Assembly: GCA_029834535.1 (NCBI GenBank)
Contig: JAQMWT010000589.1
Span: 1-64,000 of the forward strand
Direction: 5' to 3'
Origin: Chrysophaeum taylorii
Lineage: Eukaryota; Sar; Pelagophyceae; Pelagomonadales; Pelagomonadaceae
Length of the DNA stretch: 64,000 nt
Made by a program: the position numbers and the translations under genes
The notes under the pieces: model-generated
Database searches by the model: none
Told to the model about the DNA's origin: nothing
Seen by the model: only the letters and a program-made list of their open reading frames with translations
Shown: positions 11,064 to 22,065 of the stretch, in pieces
Position numbering within the stretch: the first letter of the stretch is position 1
Layout of the letters: every line of letters begins with the position of its first letter

Positions 11064-11857
11064 CCCTCGATTTAGGGTAAGGATCAGGTAGGCGCGAGAG
11101 TAAGGATCAGGTAGGCGCGAGAGCCAGACAGTGATCCTCCAAGCCGTCTACGGCGACCTCGCAGACTATTTCCACGACCCGCGGCGGCTCTTTCAGCGCG
11201 CCATTCTCACGCCCCGTCGAAACGATGTTGTCGATGCTGACAACGCGCGCGTGACCGCGGCCTTTTTTTCCCGGAGACGAGGCGTCGGAGTTCTTTTCGG
11301 CCGACTAGGTTGGGTCGGAAGACGACGCCTCGCTCTTTACAGTCGAGTTTTCAACTCCCTGACAGCCAACGGCATGCTGACTTTGATCGCGAGCTTAAAG
11401 TCTTCGCAACCTCGCACGGCCACTGCAACGGTACCAGATACATGATCGATCGTGTCGTTGTCACCGAGGCTCCTCCAACCTGTATCCCTTAAGGCCCGCC
11501 TACGCCAAACGATCAACAAGAGCCAGGGCCAGACGCCCCGCGAGGTCGGCGTCCTCTTTCCCAAGCCCGTCTTCTGCCACGTCCAGCTCTACGTGGCTCT
11601 CTGTCGATCGGCATCCCCGAGGATATCCTCATCTGGGTCGACGACTCCACCCTACCCCACACGTGCTGCGCAATACCGATAAGCCCCCTCCCGGCGTCTA
11701 CACGCGCACTGTAGGTGAACTTACTGGGACCAGGTGAACTTACTGGGGTTGGAGATTGGGACTAGGTGAGCTGAGTGACCAGGTGAAACTGGGACCAGAC
11801 CAGGTGAACTTACTAGGGTTAGAGATTGGGACTAGGTGAACTTACTGGCCTGCACTT
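11064..11857 (+). mobile_element. Helitron 3' end, copy 1 (Pif1-like helicase C-terminus)
   Basis: Starts at ccctcgatttagggtaagg and ends at ggcctgcactt, like all copies. The 5' half encodes the end of a Pif1-type helicase: FQRAILTPRRNDVVDADNA, then CNGTRYMIDRV, then TINKSQGQT and FCHVQLYVALCRS. These three blocks lie in different frames, so the copy is not translatable as one protein. In Helitrons this helicase unwinds DNA during rolling-circle transfer. The 3' half is non-coding and built from aggtgaacttactggg repeats. It is followed directly by copy 2 in the same orientation. Confidence 0.8.
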
Positions 11858-11919
11858 GTCTGTCTTTAAATGTCGACTGCTAAGAGGGGGGTGTGTGTGG
11901 GGAGCATGTGTCTGTCTGT

Positions 11920-12882
11920 CCCTCGATTTAGGGTAAGGATCAGGTAGGCCCGCGAGCCAGGCAGGCATTGATCCTCCAAGCCGTCTACGGCGACCTCGCA
12001 GACTGTTTCCACGACCCGCGGCGGCTCTTTCAGCGCGCCATTCTCACGCCCCGTCGAAACGATGTTGTCGATGCTGACAACGCGCGCATGACCGCGGCCC
12101 TTTTTTCCCGGAGACGAGGCGTCGGAGTTCTTTTCGGCCGACTAGGTTGGGTCGGAAGACGACGCCTCGCTCTTTACAGTCGAGTTTTCAACTCCCTGAC
12201 AACCAACGGCATGCTGACTTTGATCGCGAGCTTAAAGTCTTCGCAACCTCGACCCGTCGCACGGCCACTGCAACGGTACCAGATACATGATCGATCGTGT
12301 CGTTGTCACCGAGGCTCCTCCAACCTGTATCCCTTAAGGCCCGCCGACGCCAAACGATCACCAAGAGCCAGGGCCAGACGCCCCGCGAGGTCGGCGTCCT
12401 CTTGGCGAAGCCCGTCCTCTGCCACGTCCAGCTCTACGTGGCTCTCTGTCGATCGGCAACCCCGAGGATATCCTCTTCTTGGTCGACGACACCACCCTAC
12501 TCCACACGTGTTGCGCAATACCGATAAGCCCCCTCCCGGCGTCTACACGCGCACTATAGGTGAACTTACTGGGACCAGGTGAACTTACTGGAACCAGGTG
12601 AACTTACTGGGGTTAGAGATTGGGACTAGGCGAACTTAGTGACCAGGTGAACTTACTGAGACCAAGTGTGAACTTACTGGGGCTTTCAGAGTAAACTCAA
12701 AGCTTAGCGGCGTGTGCGGATCAAAGCAGCTTAGATTGGCGGGGGTGAGAGCGACGAGCTCGAAGGAGAGTGGGGTGAGTGGGTGTGGGTTTACGCCGAA
12801 CTTACTGGGGGTAGAGATTGGGTTTACGCCGAATTTACTGGGGTTAGAGATTGGGACTAGGTGAACTTACTGGCCTGCACTT
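11920..12882 (+). mobile_element. Helitron 3' end, copy 2
   Basis: Same start and end sequence as copy 1 and the same frame-shifted Pif1 C-terminal blocks, with a longer series of gtgaacttactgg repeats (12555-12880). It is separated from copy 1 by about 60 bp carrying the tctttaaatgtcgactgcta cassette edge. It ends against the inverted cassette at 12884-12940, which in turn abuts the copia-type element. Confidence 0.8.
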
Positions 12883-12883
12883 G

Positions 12884-12940
12884 TCGACATTTAAAGACGA
12901 ACAGACAAACAAACAGACAAACGTCTGTCGATTAGTAGTA
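12884..12940 (-). repeat. Complete short TCGACA...TGTCGA cassette, inverted
   Basis: On the minus strand this reads ctactaatcgacagacg, a short TTTG/TCTG run, then tctttaaatgtcgac. It is the smallest complete example of the cassette seen around the Helitron copies and marks the junction between Helitron copy 2 and the copia-type element. Confidence 0.65.
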
Positions 12941-14117
12941 AGGAACACTGCGGGTTGATGGGGACAGTCGAAAGTCTGAGGGGGCCTGGAATGGAGGGTG
13001 AGGGAGGCGCACGGGAAGTAGCCGCAGGCGACGGCAGTAGCGGCGGTGCTGGTGATGGCGCCATCCAAATGGTAAGCACATTGAGACTCTGAAGCATGAA
13101 AACAGCGGATGGTGCTCCAAGCGGCGAGAGTGGGGTGTTGCGATAAATGGTTGTGCAGGAGCGTGAAAACCAGTAGGTTGGAAATGGACGCCATGGTGGC
13201 GTAGGGGGTGCCGTCGGCATCGAGACCGAGGTCCGTGAAGGGCTTGTGGAGACGTGCGAGCATTTGGCAGATGCGGGCATTCTCGGAAATCGAGAGTTTC
13301 GAGGTGTTTGCGGGCTTGTAGGAGTAGGTGGCCTTGTGCTGGTAGTAGTCCAATGTGGAACGGGACACTGTACCACGAAGGGCGGGTTTGGCGATCCAGA
13401 GATCGTCAGGGATGGTGTGACTGGGATCCAGGAGAGGAACCATGCTCGGAGGCGAGGTTAACCAAGGGGAGGCGGTTTTCTCGAGGTTGTAGCCGGTGAG
13501 CGGGTGCCGGGTATACACAGCGAGATAGCGTGTCTTGCTGATGACATCACCAAAAGCAGAGGCATTGTAGACGCCGGAATGGCGGAAGTAGCCTAAGCGC
13601 TGATAATCTTTGGCGAGTTGAGCATACTCATGGTGAGTTCGGGGGTTGGGAGGGACGTTCTCGACGATGGTATAGGTCGGGAGCGTGCAACGAACGAAGC
13701 GGAGTTGTTCTTTGACAAAAAGGTCGGCGGTGACCGGAGTGTCATAACCGTCGTAGTCTTTCATTACACTCAGATGTTGGCAGGGCAATGTAAAAACTGC
13801 CACGTCTAATGTAGGAGTCGGATTGTGCCGGTTTCGAGTGCGGCATTGAGTTTGCTGAGATCCGCATAGTGCTTGGCATGCGGGAAGAGGTGTTGCGCAC
13901 GGGTGCGCAGGATATCGTTGATTTCACAGGTGACTACGACAGTTAGGTGTTTGTCGAATCGTTTGCGGAAAGTGGCGAAACCTTCCTGGTGAAGTCCACC
14001 TGCGATAATGGCTGTTTTGAGCAGAGGGGTTTGTGTTTGCACAGAGAGGTCTGCGGAGCCATTGAAGGCGTAGTGGACGACAGGAGATTTGATGTTGAGC
14101 AGCTCGGCAAGATACAT
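12940..14117 (-). pseudogene. C5-MTase region of copia-type element 3
   Basis: The motifs are strikingly canonical: motif I (KTAIIAGGLHQEGF), motif II acidic residue (VVTCEIND), motif IV with the nucleophile (FTLPCQHLS), motif VI (YTIVENVPPNP) and motif VIII (NASAFGDVISKTRYLAVY). These define a SAM-dependent cytosine methyltransferase and differ from the gypsy-borne domains, suggesting a separate capture. The region belongs to a broken element and ends near the Helitron junction. Confidence 0.75.
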
Positions 14118-14153
14118 GGAATGATTTTGTAACTTCGCGAAGTCAAGCGTGTG

Positions 14154-14900
14154 CTATTGTGAGCGTGTCTTTGCGACATGCTGTGTGATGTGTGCAATCT
14201 CATCGTGGAGTGACATTCGTGTTCTTGTGTGAAAGCTATCCACAGTGGCAAATGTTTTCCGGGGATGGGATGGTAGGGACAACAGGCCGTTAGGCTTGCT
14301 AGCGGCAAGTACGACGGCGGTCTTTCCTAGAAGTGTTGCGTAATTGTGGGGGTCTGAGGTCGAGGATTTTAAGAGCTCATACAGGTAGGGCTCGTGGGGC
14401 AGTGGCGGGTCTGTTGCTTGTACATGCAGAGCTTTGAGCTGGGATGTTGCGAGAACTTGATGACCTTGTCGAAATTGCGGGACTACCATAAACACCAGAT
14501 ATAATACGTAACCTGTGTTGTCTTTTGTATCCTTTGAAGAGAGACCTGCAGCCTGCAGATACAACGGTTTAACGCCGATAAAGTGACTGGTAAGAGTGCC
14601 TCGTCCCATATGAATGGTGTGTTCGGGAATTCGGCGGATGGTCTCGGGAACAAAATTTTGAATTGTGCGCGTAAAGCAAAAAGATGCGCCACCGTCAATC
14701 AATGAGGTTTCAGTGCCGGGGCCATTGCAGCCGTGCAAGGAGCTAGTTTTCTTTGAGGTCTGGGTTGGGGTGTAAGTGGCATAAAGAAAATCGGCGACTC
14801 GTGTGGAAATAGCGGATGAACTCGGGAAATTCGTCATCTGGAGGTCTGGTGCCTGATGAAGTAAGGTGTGGTTGTCGGCACAGGCGTCGTCGGCAACCAT
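14154..14900 (-). CDS. Aspartic protease ORF of copia-type element 3
   Basis: A 248-residue frame with the retropepsin active-site loop LIDGGASFCF (about residue 88), followed by a hydrophobic segment (YVLYLVFMVVPQF) that would form the second half of the fold. Proteases of this family cut the element's own polyprotein. It overlaps the gag end by a few bases and leads to the methyltransferase region. Confidence 0.6.
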   Translation of the reverse strand: MVADDACADNHTLLHQAPDLQMTNFPSSSAISTRVADFLYATYTPTQTSKKTSSLHGCNGPGTETSLIDGGASFCFTRTIQNFVPETIRRIPEHTIHMGRGTLTSHFIGVKPLYLQAAGLSSKDTKDNTGYVLYLVFMVVPQFRQGHQVLATSQLKALHVQATDPPLPHEPYLYELLKSSTSDPHNYATLLGKTAVVLAASKPNGLLSLPSHPRKTFATVDSFHTRTRMSLHDEIAHITQHVAKTRSQ

Positions 14901-17065
14901 CAGGGGAAAAGCCGACTCTTGTGGAGGGCACGCATGTAGTCATTGTGACGTTTGGCGTAGTCTTCGGCGGAGTCTTCTTCATCTTGGGTTTCGGGAATGG
15001 CGTCGGCGTAGAGGTCTAGCTGACCTTTGTCGTCATAGAAGCCGAGATGTCCTTTGTCTTTTTGTTCATCGGTTTCGGCGTCGTCCTCATCAGGTTGATC
15101 GTCTTGGGGATCGGATGTTAACATCTGGAGAAATTCGGCGGCGTCAGTTTCGGCTTCGGAAAGAAGTATCTCGTCGGAAATGGTGGTGATGAGGTTGATG
15201 AGCTTGGTCATATGCTCGGAGCTATACGTATGTTGGCGACCGGCTTGGCTAAGATTTCGCATGGTTTGGAGCTTGCGACGAACTTCACGAAGGGGGACCT
15301 TGAAGCGTTGGTCTGGAGTAGACGGTTTGAGTGGATGAGGTTGTGTTGGGAAGATGACCTTTCGAAGATGCGGGTGCTCTCGTTTGTCAGGGGTGACAAG
15401 AGGAGCGCGGGGACGGTGCTTGTTCTTCGGTGGGGTGATAGGGGTGGCCTTGGGTCTTAGGACTGTCATTGACGTCGTAGTAAGACGGGGAGCGTGGATT
15501 AGGAGGCTTTTTGCCTGGAGGGGGCTTTTTGACGTGCCGCGAAATTTGCTTCTTGCGGTAGGCGTGTAGTTGGTGAATAAGATCATTGTCTTCCTCTTGA
15601 TCAAGATTGGCCTCCGTGAGAAAAACGGCGACGGGGTCGGTGGCTTCAATGGGGTCCGTTGGGGTGTCGTCTTCAGAGGGAGAGGTTTCATCATCGTCTT
15701 CGGTGAGGTGGAGACCATGACGGCGGGAGCGAAAGCGGGGGTTGTCTTTATCCTTCGTTGGCAGACGACCAAAGTCCATAATGAAGCGCAAGGGCTTGAA
15801 GTTAAGAGTGGGGTGAGGCTAGGCTTGAGGTGAGCCCAAAAGGTGCGCTCGAACGTGGAAATGACGGTGATGCGAACGATGAGCTTAGGAAGGTGGTGGA
15901 TGGCGTCCTTGTCTTCGTCGAGTAACAGCGAATCGCTGGGAGTGCGCAAACAGTTAGCAAGACGTGCAAAGCCCTTGATGTGTGTTGGGGCGCGGGAGTC
16001 AAGCAAGCTTGGGGGGTACTTGAAGCGGTGAATTTGGTGAATTTCTTCGAGGATCTTGTCGTCGGGAAGTTGGAGAGAAGCGTCCGTGGTGATCTGGCGG
16101 AGTTGCTGCTGGACATGACGCATGTAGTCGATGTAGTGAGCTGGCTCATGGATTTCAGGGTTGAACGGCGTGTCCAGAAAGGCATTGTAAACATAATGCG
16201 CATGATGGATGTGGTTCTGGCCCGTATGCTTATCGAGTGCGAGGCGAACTTGAAGCACGAATTCGAGTCCTATCGGGTAGGAGGATCCGAGTGCATCGAT
16301 TTCGTCGTTTGCTGGGTGCTTGACGGAGTCGCTACCGGCATGTAGTAAACGACGAAAGAGGGGGTGTACAGGCTCGCGGAGATATATGATGAAGTCGGCT
16401 TCTTTTCCTTGGAGATGGGGTTGAGTGATCGGATATAACTTGCCTTTTGTCATATCGGTCGGGTCCTTGTCTTGGGCTTTGAGTTCTTGGAGCTTTGGCT
16501 CGTAGACGTTGTCCAGGAAGTGCTTGCCGAACTTGCGGTAGACACCCTTGTAATAGACGTAACGGCCTTGGAAATCTTGCGTGTTCCCGGCGGTAGAGTG
16601 GTTGTCGGGGTCCTTGTCGTATTCGGCGATACAGTGGCTTAGGAGAGCGTCAGCGAGATCGTTAGATCCGCGTAGGACGGATTCCCATGTGTAGAAGCCT
16701 TGTAGGAAGGATTGAGTTATACCTGTTTCAGGCATCAAATGTTCGACGAACAATTGCATGACACGAAACGAAAGCATCTGCGGTGTGATTTGTGCCGAGT
16801 CCATGGACTTGAGAACAGCACTTGGTGGATCACTGAAGGTGTTGATCTTAGACTTGGGATCTTGTTGAGCCGGAGTGGGAGGCGGAGCCGCAGCAGCGAC
16901 GGCAGGTGGTGTCTGCATGGCATTGAGTTGTGCTTGAAGTGCTTGTAGCGCTTGGGCTTGTGCTTGTATCATTTGTTGTTGTGCTTGCATCTCCCTAGTA
17001 TGCTTTGCCTCTATGCGAGCTTCTTGGTCCTTCATCTCCTTTTGGAATTCTTGGTTCGTCGGCAT
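14900..17065 (-). CDS. gag ORF of copia-type element 3
   Basis: A 721-residue frame. The N-terminus is a Gln/Ala-rich coiled coil (about residues 1-60) followed by a Pro/Ala linker. A long helical gag-like region follows (KSKINTFSDPP, then FYTWESVLRGSNDLADALLS and QTHIKGFARLANCL-type segments). The tail is Lys/Thr/Pro-rich and then acidic. No zinc knuckle was seen. The length, and the position just upstream of a DGGAS protease, argue for gag. The start Met follows ccgacgaaccaag on the minus strand and opens the coiled coil. Confidence 0.6.
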   Translation of the reverse strand: MPTNQEFQKEMKDQEARIEAKHTREMQAQQQMIQAQAQALQALQAQLNAMQTPPAVAAAAPPPTPAQQDPKSKINTFSDPPSAVLKSMDSAQITPQMLSFRVMQLFVEHLMPETGITQSFLQGFYTWESVLRGSNDLADALLSHCIAEYDKDPDNHSTAGNTQDFQGRYVYYKGVYRKFGKHFLDNVYEPKLQELKAQDKDPTDMTKGKLYPITQPHLQGKEADFIIYLREPVHPLFRRLLHAGSDSVKHPANDEIDALGSSYPIGLEFVLQVRLALDKHTGQNHIHHAHYVYNAFLDTPFNPEIHEPAHYIDYMRHVQQQLRQITTDASLQLPDDKILEEIHQIHRFKYPPSLLDSRAPTHIKGFARLANCLRTPSDSLLLDEDKDAIHHLPKLIVRITVISTFERTFWAHLKPSLTPLLTSSPCASLWTLVVCQRRIKTTPAFAPAVMVSTSPKTMMKPLPLKTTPQRTPLKPPTPSPFFSRRPILIKRKTMILFTNYTPTARSKFRGTSKSPLQAKSLLIHAPRLTTTSMTVLRPKATPITPPKNKHRPRAPLVTPDKREHPHLRKVIFPTQPHPLKPSTPDQRFKVPLREVRRKLQTMRNLSQAGRQHTYSSEHMTKLINLITTISDEILLSEAETDAAEFLQMLTSDPQDDQPDEDDAETDEQKDKGHLGFYDDKGQLDLYADAIPETQDEEDSAEDYAKRHNDYMRALHKSRLFP

Positions 17066-17656
17066 TTTTCTTGGGTTCAGGGACGTCAGTTAACTTGACT
17101 TGTCTGGAAATCCTGGGACTCTGCTGATACCGGGACTGGTGCCCAATACCTAGAGAACAGTAATCACAACTGTGTTACCCTTCAGCAGAGCGTGAGAACA
17201 GTGGTAGTCTGTCCTCGGGTCTGTCTCTTAATCGAGGACAGCCGGTGTGAATAACACAGCGTTTTCTTAAATCAAAGGTGGCAAAGTTAAGTGAACTAAC
17301 CCTACAACAGGGGGTACTAACCCTAGTTCAGATTTTCTATCTCTATATCGTTTTCCTCTATCTCTTTCGTGCACTTCGCACACTTTCCTTCAACGCCTCC
17401 TCACGACTCGACATCCATTTGTCCTTGGCCAGACATTTGTTTTGTTTGTCCCAGATTTCGCTCATCACCGAGTTCGATCTGCGAGGGCGTAGAGATAGGA
17501 AATTCCATTTAGGGTTAGGAACGCCCCCCCCCCTTAACCTCATTCACACTTACAACCACTAAATCGCTGTGTCGCACACCGTGCTGCTCTTTGCGTCGTT
17601 AGAGGACAGGACGAAAGGCAGCACTACCACTGCCACCATTCTCTACCAGAGGCACA
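17066..17656. other. Leader region without a gene, between copia element 3 and the transposase
   Basis: No gene is supported. The stretch holds CT-rich runs (tttctatctctatatcg near 17333), an imperfect taaccct pair and a C9 homopolymer near 17525. It could contain the LTR and primer-binding region of copia element 3 and missing 5' sequence of the transposase that follows. Confidence 0.3.
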
Positions 17657-19563
17657 GTGATTTTTACTGTTCTCTATAATCACCACAACCTAGACACTGT
17701 CGTCTTCTCCAAGTACAATGCTGTGCTTGACACACTGCTCAACGACGCCAAGATCGTCTTTGTCAAGGTCGGCTCAGCCGTCGTCGCTAAGATTCTCCCA
17801 CCAACTTTTTCTCTCTTCTCGGGCGCAGTCCCGCTCTCGGCTGCCCCCGCGACGCCACGCACGACACCAAACTTCACGCCCGAGTCCACTACCGCCGCCG
17901 GCCTCCCCACCATCATCGATGTCACTGACCTCGAGCTCCCGCAGCCTTCGACTGCCACAGACGCCGCCATCGAGGACGACGCCGCTTGGAAGCTGCTTCG
18001 GCGCAACAATCATCTCGTCGGCTTTGGCGCCTTTGGATGCTCAGGCGAGCTGCAGGCCTTCTTCCAATTCCGCGCGCACCCTCAGCTCGCCACCGAATCC
18101 TTCGAGGCCGACTCCGACTCCGTCGAGCTGCACGTCAAGACGGTCATGCCTTTTATCTCCGCGGACTACGCTTTTTACTGCACCGTGTTTGGCCACCAGG
18201 GCGCCTCGGCCACGTTCCCGTGCATTTGGTGCAAGATTTCCGACAGGCAGATCCAAGATTGTGCTCGCAAGGACGTGACCACGATGATCGAGAGCCGATC
18301 CGTGGGTGACTTCTACGCCGACTTCGAAGCCTACGACGCCCTGCCCAAAAAGACACCCAAGTCTGGCCAGCGCACGTCCAGCGTCGCCGAGCGCCCCCTT
18401 CTCTCCAAGCACTGGTCCAAGTCGAAAGTCTGCCCCATGCCCCTCCACCTCTCCCTCGTCACTGTCGTCAAGACTTACGATTTATTACTCCGCGATGTTC
18501 GCTTCATCGACGGCATGGAAGAAGCGGCGATCAAGCTCCTTGCTGACCTCCAGGACGCCCGCGACTTCGTCGAGGGACTCAAGGCGGATGCCACAGAGAC
18601 CGAGAAGACCGCAAAGAAGGAGAATACGGCGGCAGACACGCTCAGGAAAGAGGCCCGGAGACTTCTCCAGGACCAGCGCCTCAACGTCCCCATGAGCAAG
18701 GCCAAGGACGCCGGTGTCACCGAGGCCGACTTCAATGATGCCATGAGGGCAAAAGACCTCGCGACCAAGGCTGAGGCCAAGGCCAGAGCCGCCCAAACCG
18801 AGTTCAAGAGAATCAAGGCCGAGATCAACAAGTACGAGATCCAGATCGAGTCGCTCGAGAAGAAGATAAAGGAACCGGGCATGTTCGAGCAGGCGCTCGA
18901 GGACTTCTTGCAGTCGACAAAGGTATGTCGTTTTTGTCGGCATTGATCTCATCTGATACATCGCAGGTTCAGCGCCAGGCGTATTACAGCGGGGCCTTCG
19001 TGGGAAACCACGTCAAGATATTGCTCGAGAACATCGACGGCATGTGGACCGCACTGCGGGCCGCCGTCGATAAGCTCATGGAGACGGACGGCGACACCGT
19101 GACAAAAGTAAAGGAAGAGATCGAGGCCGTCATCAAGCGCGTCGATCCCCTCTGGCGCGCATACGCGTCTCTCTTCCCTCTTATCCGCGCCGCGCGTCTC
19201 CTCACCGACTCCGAGGTTGAGATGCTCTGCGACGCCTGTGAAACCGTGTCGACCACGGTGCGCAAAACGCACCCATCCGTCCATGTGCAGCTTAAGCTCC
19301 ACATTATCGAAGATCATGTCAAACACACCGCCACACGCTGGCGCACGGTCGGCCTCTTCACCGAGGACGCCTGCGAGGCGATCCACAAGGTCTTCAACGG
19401 GCTGAACCGTCGCTTCGCATGCGCCAAGGGCGCCCGCAAGCAGGAGATGATCTTCAACACCCTCGAAGTCCAAGGCCGGCAGGACCTCAAGGACATTGGG
19501 GCCTCTCGCCGCCAGCGTTGGGCGCGCGGACCCTACGCCAAAACTCATAACACGTCGCGCTAG
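17657..19563 (+). CDS. Transposase-like protein with one 44-nt intron
   Basis: Exons 17657-18922 and 18967-19563 give a protein of 620 residues. The intron (18923-18966) starts gtatgt, has a ctgat branch-like site and ends tcgcag, and the frame is kept (phase 0). The core reads SADYAFYCTVFGHQGASATFPCIWCKI: an acidic residue, a GxxGA step and a CxxWC zinc pair. Exon 1 then has a long Lys/Glu/Ala coiled coil (about residues 290-410). Exon 2 contains WRTVGLFTEDACEAIHKVF, a likely site of the final catalytic Glu. This arrangement fits DDE-type transposases of the kind found as orphan proteins in many protists and animals. The N-terminal part seems short, so the gene may be 5' truncated. It stands alone between retroelements. 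Confidence 0.6.
18923..18966 (+). other. Spliceosomal intron, 44 nt
   Basis: gtatgt donor and tcgcag acceptor. Removing it joins two reading segments in the same frame without a stop. Confidence 0.75.
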
Positions 19564-19654
19564 GAATCGGAGGTCGGAGGCCGAGACATCGTCGCAGAGG
19601 GTAGAGAGAACGAGGGTTTCTAATGTGAGCTGTTACTTATAAGCCCCCGAAATT

Positions 19655-19888
19655 AACTAACTTCAGACCTCTCCCGAGCATGGGAGCCAGGCCGGACCGA
19701 CAGGAGCCAGTCCGGAATCACGGGCCTGTAGACGAGGAGCGCCGAAAGGTCGGTCGGCGGAGAGTGACCATCAATCGCCATGCGACGAGGAGACCGCGAT
19801 GTGACTGACAACCAACTCGTCGATAACCTTCCGTCTTCGCCACCCGGCCATACACCGTCCCACTGCGAACGTTCCGGCTGCCAACCGG
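19655..19888 (-). mobile_element. Short retroposon copy 2 (5'-truncated)
   Basis: 234 bp, corresponding to the 3' two-thirds of the family on the minus strand, with the GTTA-type tail at the low-coordinate end. It is flanked by a perfect 10-bp duplication ccccgaaatt (19645-19654 and 19889-19898). Truncation at the 5' end with an intact tail is typical of target-primed reverse transcription. Confidence 0.85.
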
Positions 19889-19898
19889 CCCCGAAATT

Positions 19899-20041
19899 GG
19901 CTGTTTGAAACAGCCGTGCTACCGGTATTGAACAGCGCTATATTATATTGCCAAAAATACAATATCGTTTTTTTTCGTTTTATATTGATATTATATAGAA
20001 GCCATTTTCAAATAAAAAACGCCTATACAGAATTAGACAAA
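19899..20041. other. AT-rich spacer
   Basis: Contains tatattatattgcc and tttttttcgttttatattg. No gene or known site is recognised. Confidence 0.4.
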
Positions 20042-20381
20042 CCTGTGGCGGCAACTCCCGCCTCCTAAGGCTTACCCCTCTTCTAGGGCCCCCCCATTAT
20101 CAGGGGCACCCTACTCCGTTCTGATGATGTCAGTTTTCTATATGACATCATCTTCCCTGATTTCTGTGTTTCGATATACCTTGATCATAAAGCAACAGCC
20201 GATCCTCAAGTTGTGAGGACCAGGCACGGAAGTTGTTTGTGGTTGTGTGGCGGGAGAAACGGCCATCCTCGTCCAGTGACTCCACCAAGGGGACGGACGC
20301 GAGCGGCGAGCCAGGATTCGAAGGCACGCCAGGTAGCCCCTAAAATTCTCCTTACGCCACAAGTGGTGGAGGAATACGAGA
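20042..20381 (-). repeat. Composite repeat A-B, left inverted arm
   Basis: On the minus strand, block B (20381-20179) is followed by block A (20178-20042). The same blocks occur in the opposite orientation at 28421-28887 as A-B-A. Block A contains a perfect 10-bp hairpin stem gatgatgtca / tgacatcatc with a 10-nt loop. The two arms bracket gypsy element 2. Confidence 0.8.
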
Positions 20382-20766
20382 TTCGAGCGACTATATCGGT
20401 CGCAGCGAACTAGTGCATCTTGCATTCTCTACACGGTCCGGACAAGCCGTGCGCGCCCTGATCAAGCGCGCCGACAAGGAACTCCACAAGGACCACTGCC
20501 GTGGGAAAGTTCCCCGGCCGGATACGTTAGTCGTCGGAAGTGACGACGCGCGATTCGGTGCTAGCCGACGCGCAACCCGGGTACCGCTGCCGCAGGCGAG
20601 CGGAGTGAGATCGCAACTCACTGATAAGGCATTGACTGCCGGGCAGAGACGAATTCTGCCGCCCACCGGACTGATAGATTTGTCGGTGGAAGACGCACGC
20701 AACGACGATATTACGCGTGTCGTGGACGATTAGAAGTTCCAGAGTCGAAGGAGCACGAGAACGACG

Positions 20767-21924
20767 ATGACTCAACCATTTTGGACCCGCTCTGATCTCG
20801 GCCGACTAGAACGAGCCAAAGCCGATATGGAAGACGATGATGCTGCCGTCGAGCAGCTACGATATGACGAACCGCCAAGCCGTCAGGATGAGACGAGCGA
20901 GAGGGACGATGATGATGATACTGATTATGATGATGAGGAAGAAGAGATGAACTGCAACGGCGATGAACTGCCGAGGACGCCGCCGGCGAGACAACCGGCA
21001 GCCCATCCAGTACGTGCGCGAGGTGATGAACCACCGAATGTTGCAAAGGTTTACAAAGCCCATTTACGCGAGATACGCCGAGAAAATAAGCGCGCACAAG
21101 AAATCCTCACCCAGCTGATAGAAGAAGAGATGCGGCGTGAATCGATACACCGGAAGAAGAAAAAAATAATGCAAGAGCAAATGCGGCACGTACACGCTCG
21201 ATTAGATAAAATACACGAGCAAGTACGATGGTTGACCCGCGAGAGGGATGAATTGCGTACGCCGAGTCGCCCGAGGCGAGCGAGCAGTCTTGAGGGAGAA
21301 TTCCGACCCTCGGAGGTACCGCCGCCCACGCGAACGCGAGCGAAAGTTAGGAAGCCGCGCGACGACGACGACGAGTCGTCCGAGATGACCGAAACGTCGT
21401 TAAACTACGAGCAAGAGCAAACCAAGTCGAAGGAGCTCACCCAAACCAAAATCCCCACAGAATCGGAGAATCTGACCGAAACGTCGTTAAACTACGGGCC
21501 GAAGCCGACAACCGCTTCTAACCCGGTGTCACCGTTGGTGGCACGATATGATTTGTCGTCAGCTGACACAACCCTCGGTTTTGACGACGCGCCGGAGTTA
21601 TGTGTGAATCCGATTTACGAGCCCCGTGCAGCCGATGACGCCCAAAGGAAGGGACCCGCCGCTGCTACGCTCGATGCTATGAGTCTACCTCCGGACATTC
21701 AAGTGGATGGCACTTCGTCTCCACGATCGATCAACGATGCGTCGCACAGGATTACCTCGAATGATAACGGCGCACCTGAGTACACACCCATCGAACGTCA
21801 CGTGCCCTTTGGTGGCCATTTTTTGACAGATATGACGTCGGGGACGAGACGACGCCTTCTTCTTTTGCAGGGCCCCCCGACGAACCGACTGCAGACGTTT
21901 TTGCATATGTTTTATTCCCTTTGA
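20767..21924 (+). CDS. Coiled-coil gag-like ORF of gypsy element 2
   Basis: 385 residues. An acidic stretch (about 20-70) precedes a strongly charged coiled coil (about 95-170; REIRRENKRAQEILTQLIEE and similar). It carries the peptide TETSLNY twice, 29 residues apart, encoded by the recurrent gaccgaaacgtcgttaaac sequence (21387 and 21474). A retro-gag core like that of gypsy element 1 is not obvious, so the gag assignment rests on position. Confidence 0.5.
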   Translation: MTQPFWTRSDLGRLERAKADMEDDDAAVEQLRYDEPPSRQDETSERDDDDDTDYDDEEEEMNCNGDELPRTPPARQPAAHPVRARGDEPPNVAKVYKAHLREIRRENKRAQEILTQLIEEEMRRESIHRKKKKIMQEQMRHVHARLDKIHEQVRWLTRERDELRTPSRPRRASSLEGEFRPSEVPPPTRTRAKVRKPRDDDDESSEMTETSLNYEQEQTKSKELTQTKIPTESENLTETSLNYGPKPTTASNPVSPLVARYDLSSADTTLGFDDAPELCVNPIYEPRAADDAQRKGPAAATLDAMSLPPDIQVDGTSSPRSINDASHRITSNDNGAPEYTPIERHVPFGGHFLTDMTSGTRRRLLLLQGPPTNRLQTFLHMFYSL

Positions 21925-22065
21925 CGATGGCAGACATTTCGTGTGCCGACATTTTTAGTGACGAGGCGATTGCCGATATTCGAAGCGATGGAGTGGATGA
22001 TAGGCCGAGTGAAACGGCCGAGAAAATGAATACGAAAGCGGAAGAGATGAAGAATCTTATAACGC

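Larger units (their letters stand above)
12940..17065 (-). mobile_element. Copia-type element 3: gag, protease and C5-MTase (broken, 3' part absent)
   Basis: Minus-strand order is gag (17065-14900), protease (14900-14154) and C5-MTase (about 14030-12940). Integrase and RT are not present: the element stops at the Helitron array. The placement of the methyltransferase directly after protease matches copia element 2, where it precedes integrase. The element has a few breaks, perhaps three to five. No LTR pair was identified; the CT-rich leader at 17066-17600 may include part of one. Confidence 0.75.

Noticed and set aside
20100-20180. A hammerhead ribozyme in repeat A (ctgatga next to a strong stem)
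   Set aside because: The GAAA box and cleavage-site helix are missing in the required order on either strand.
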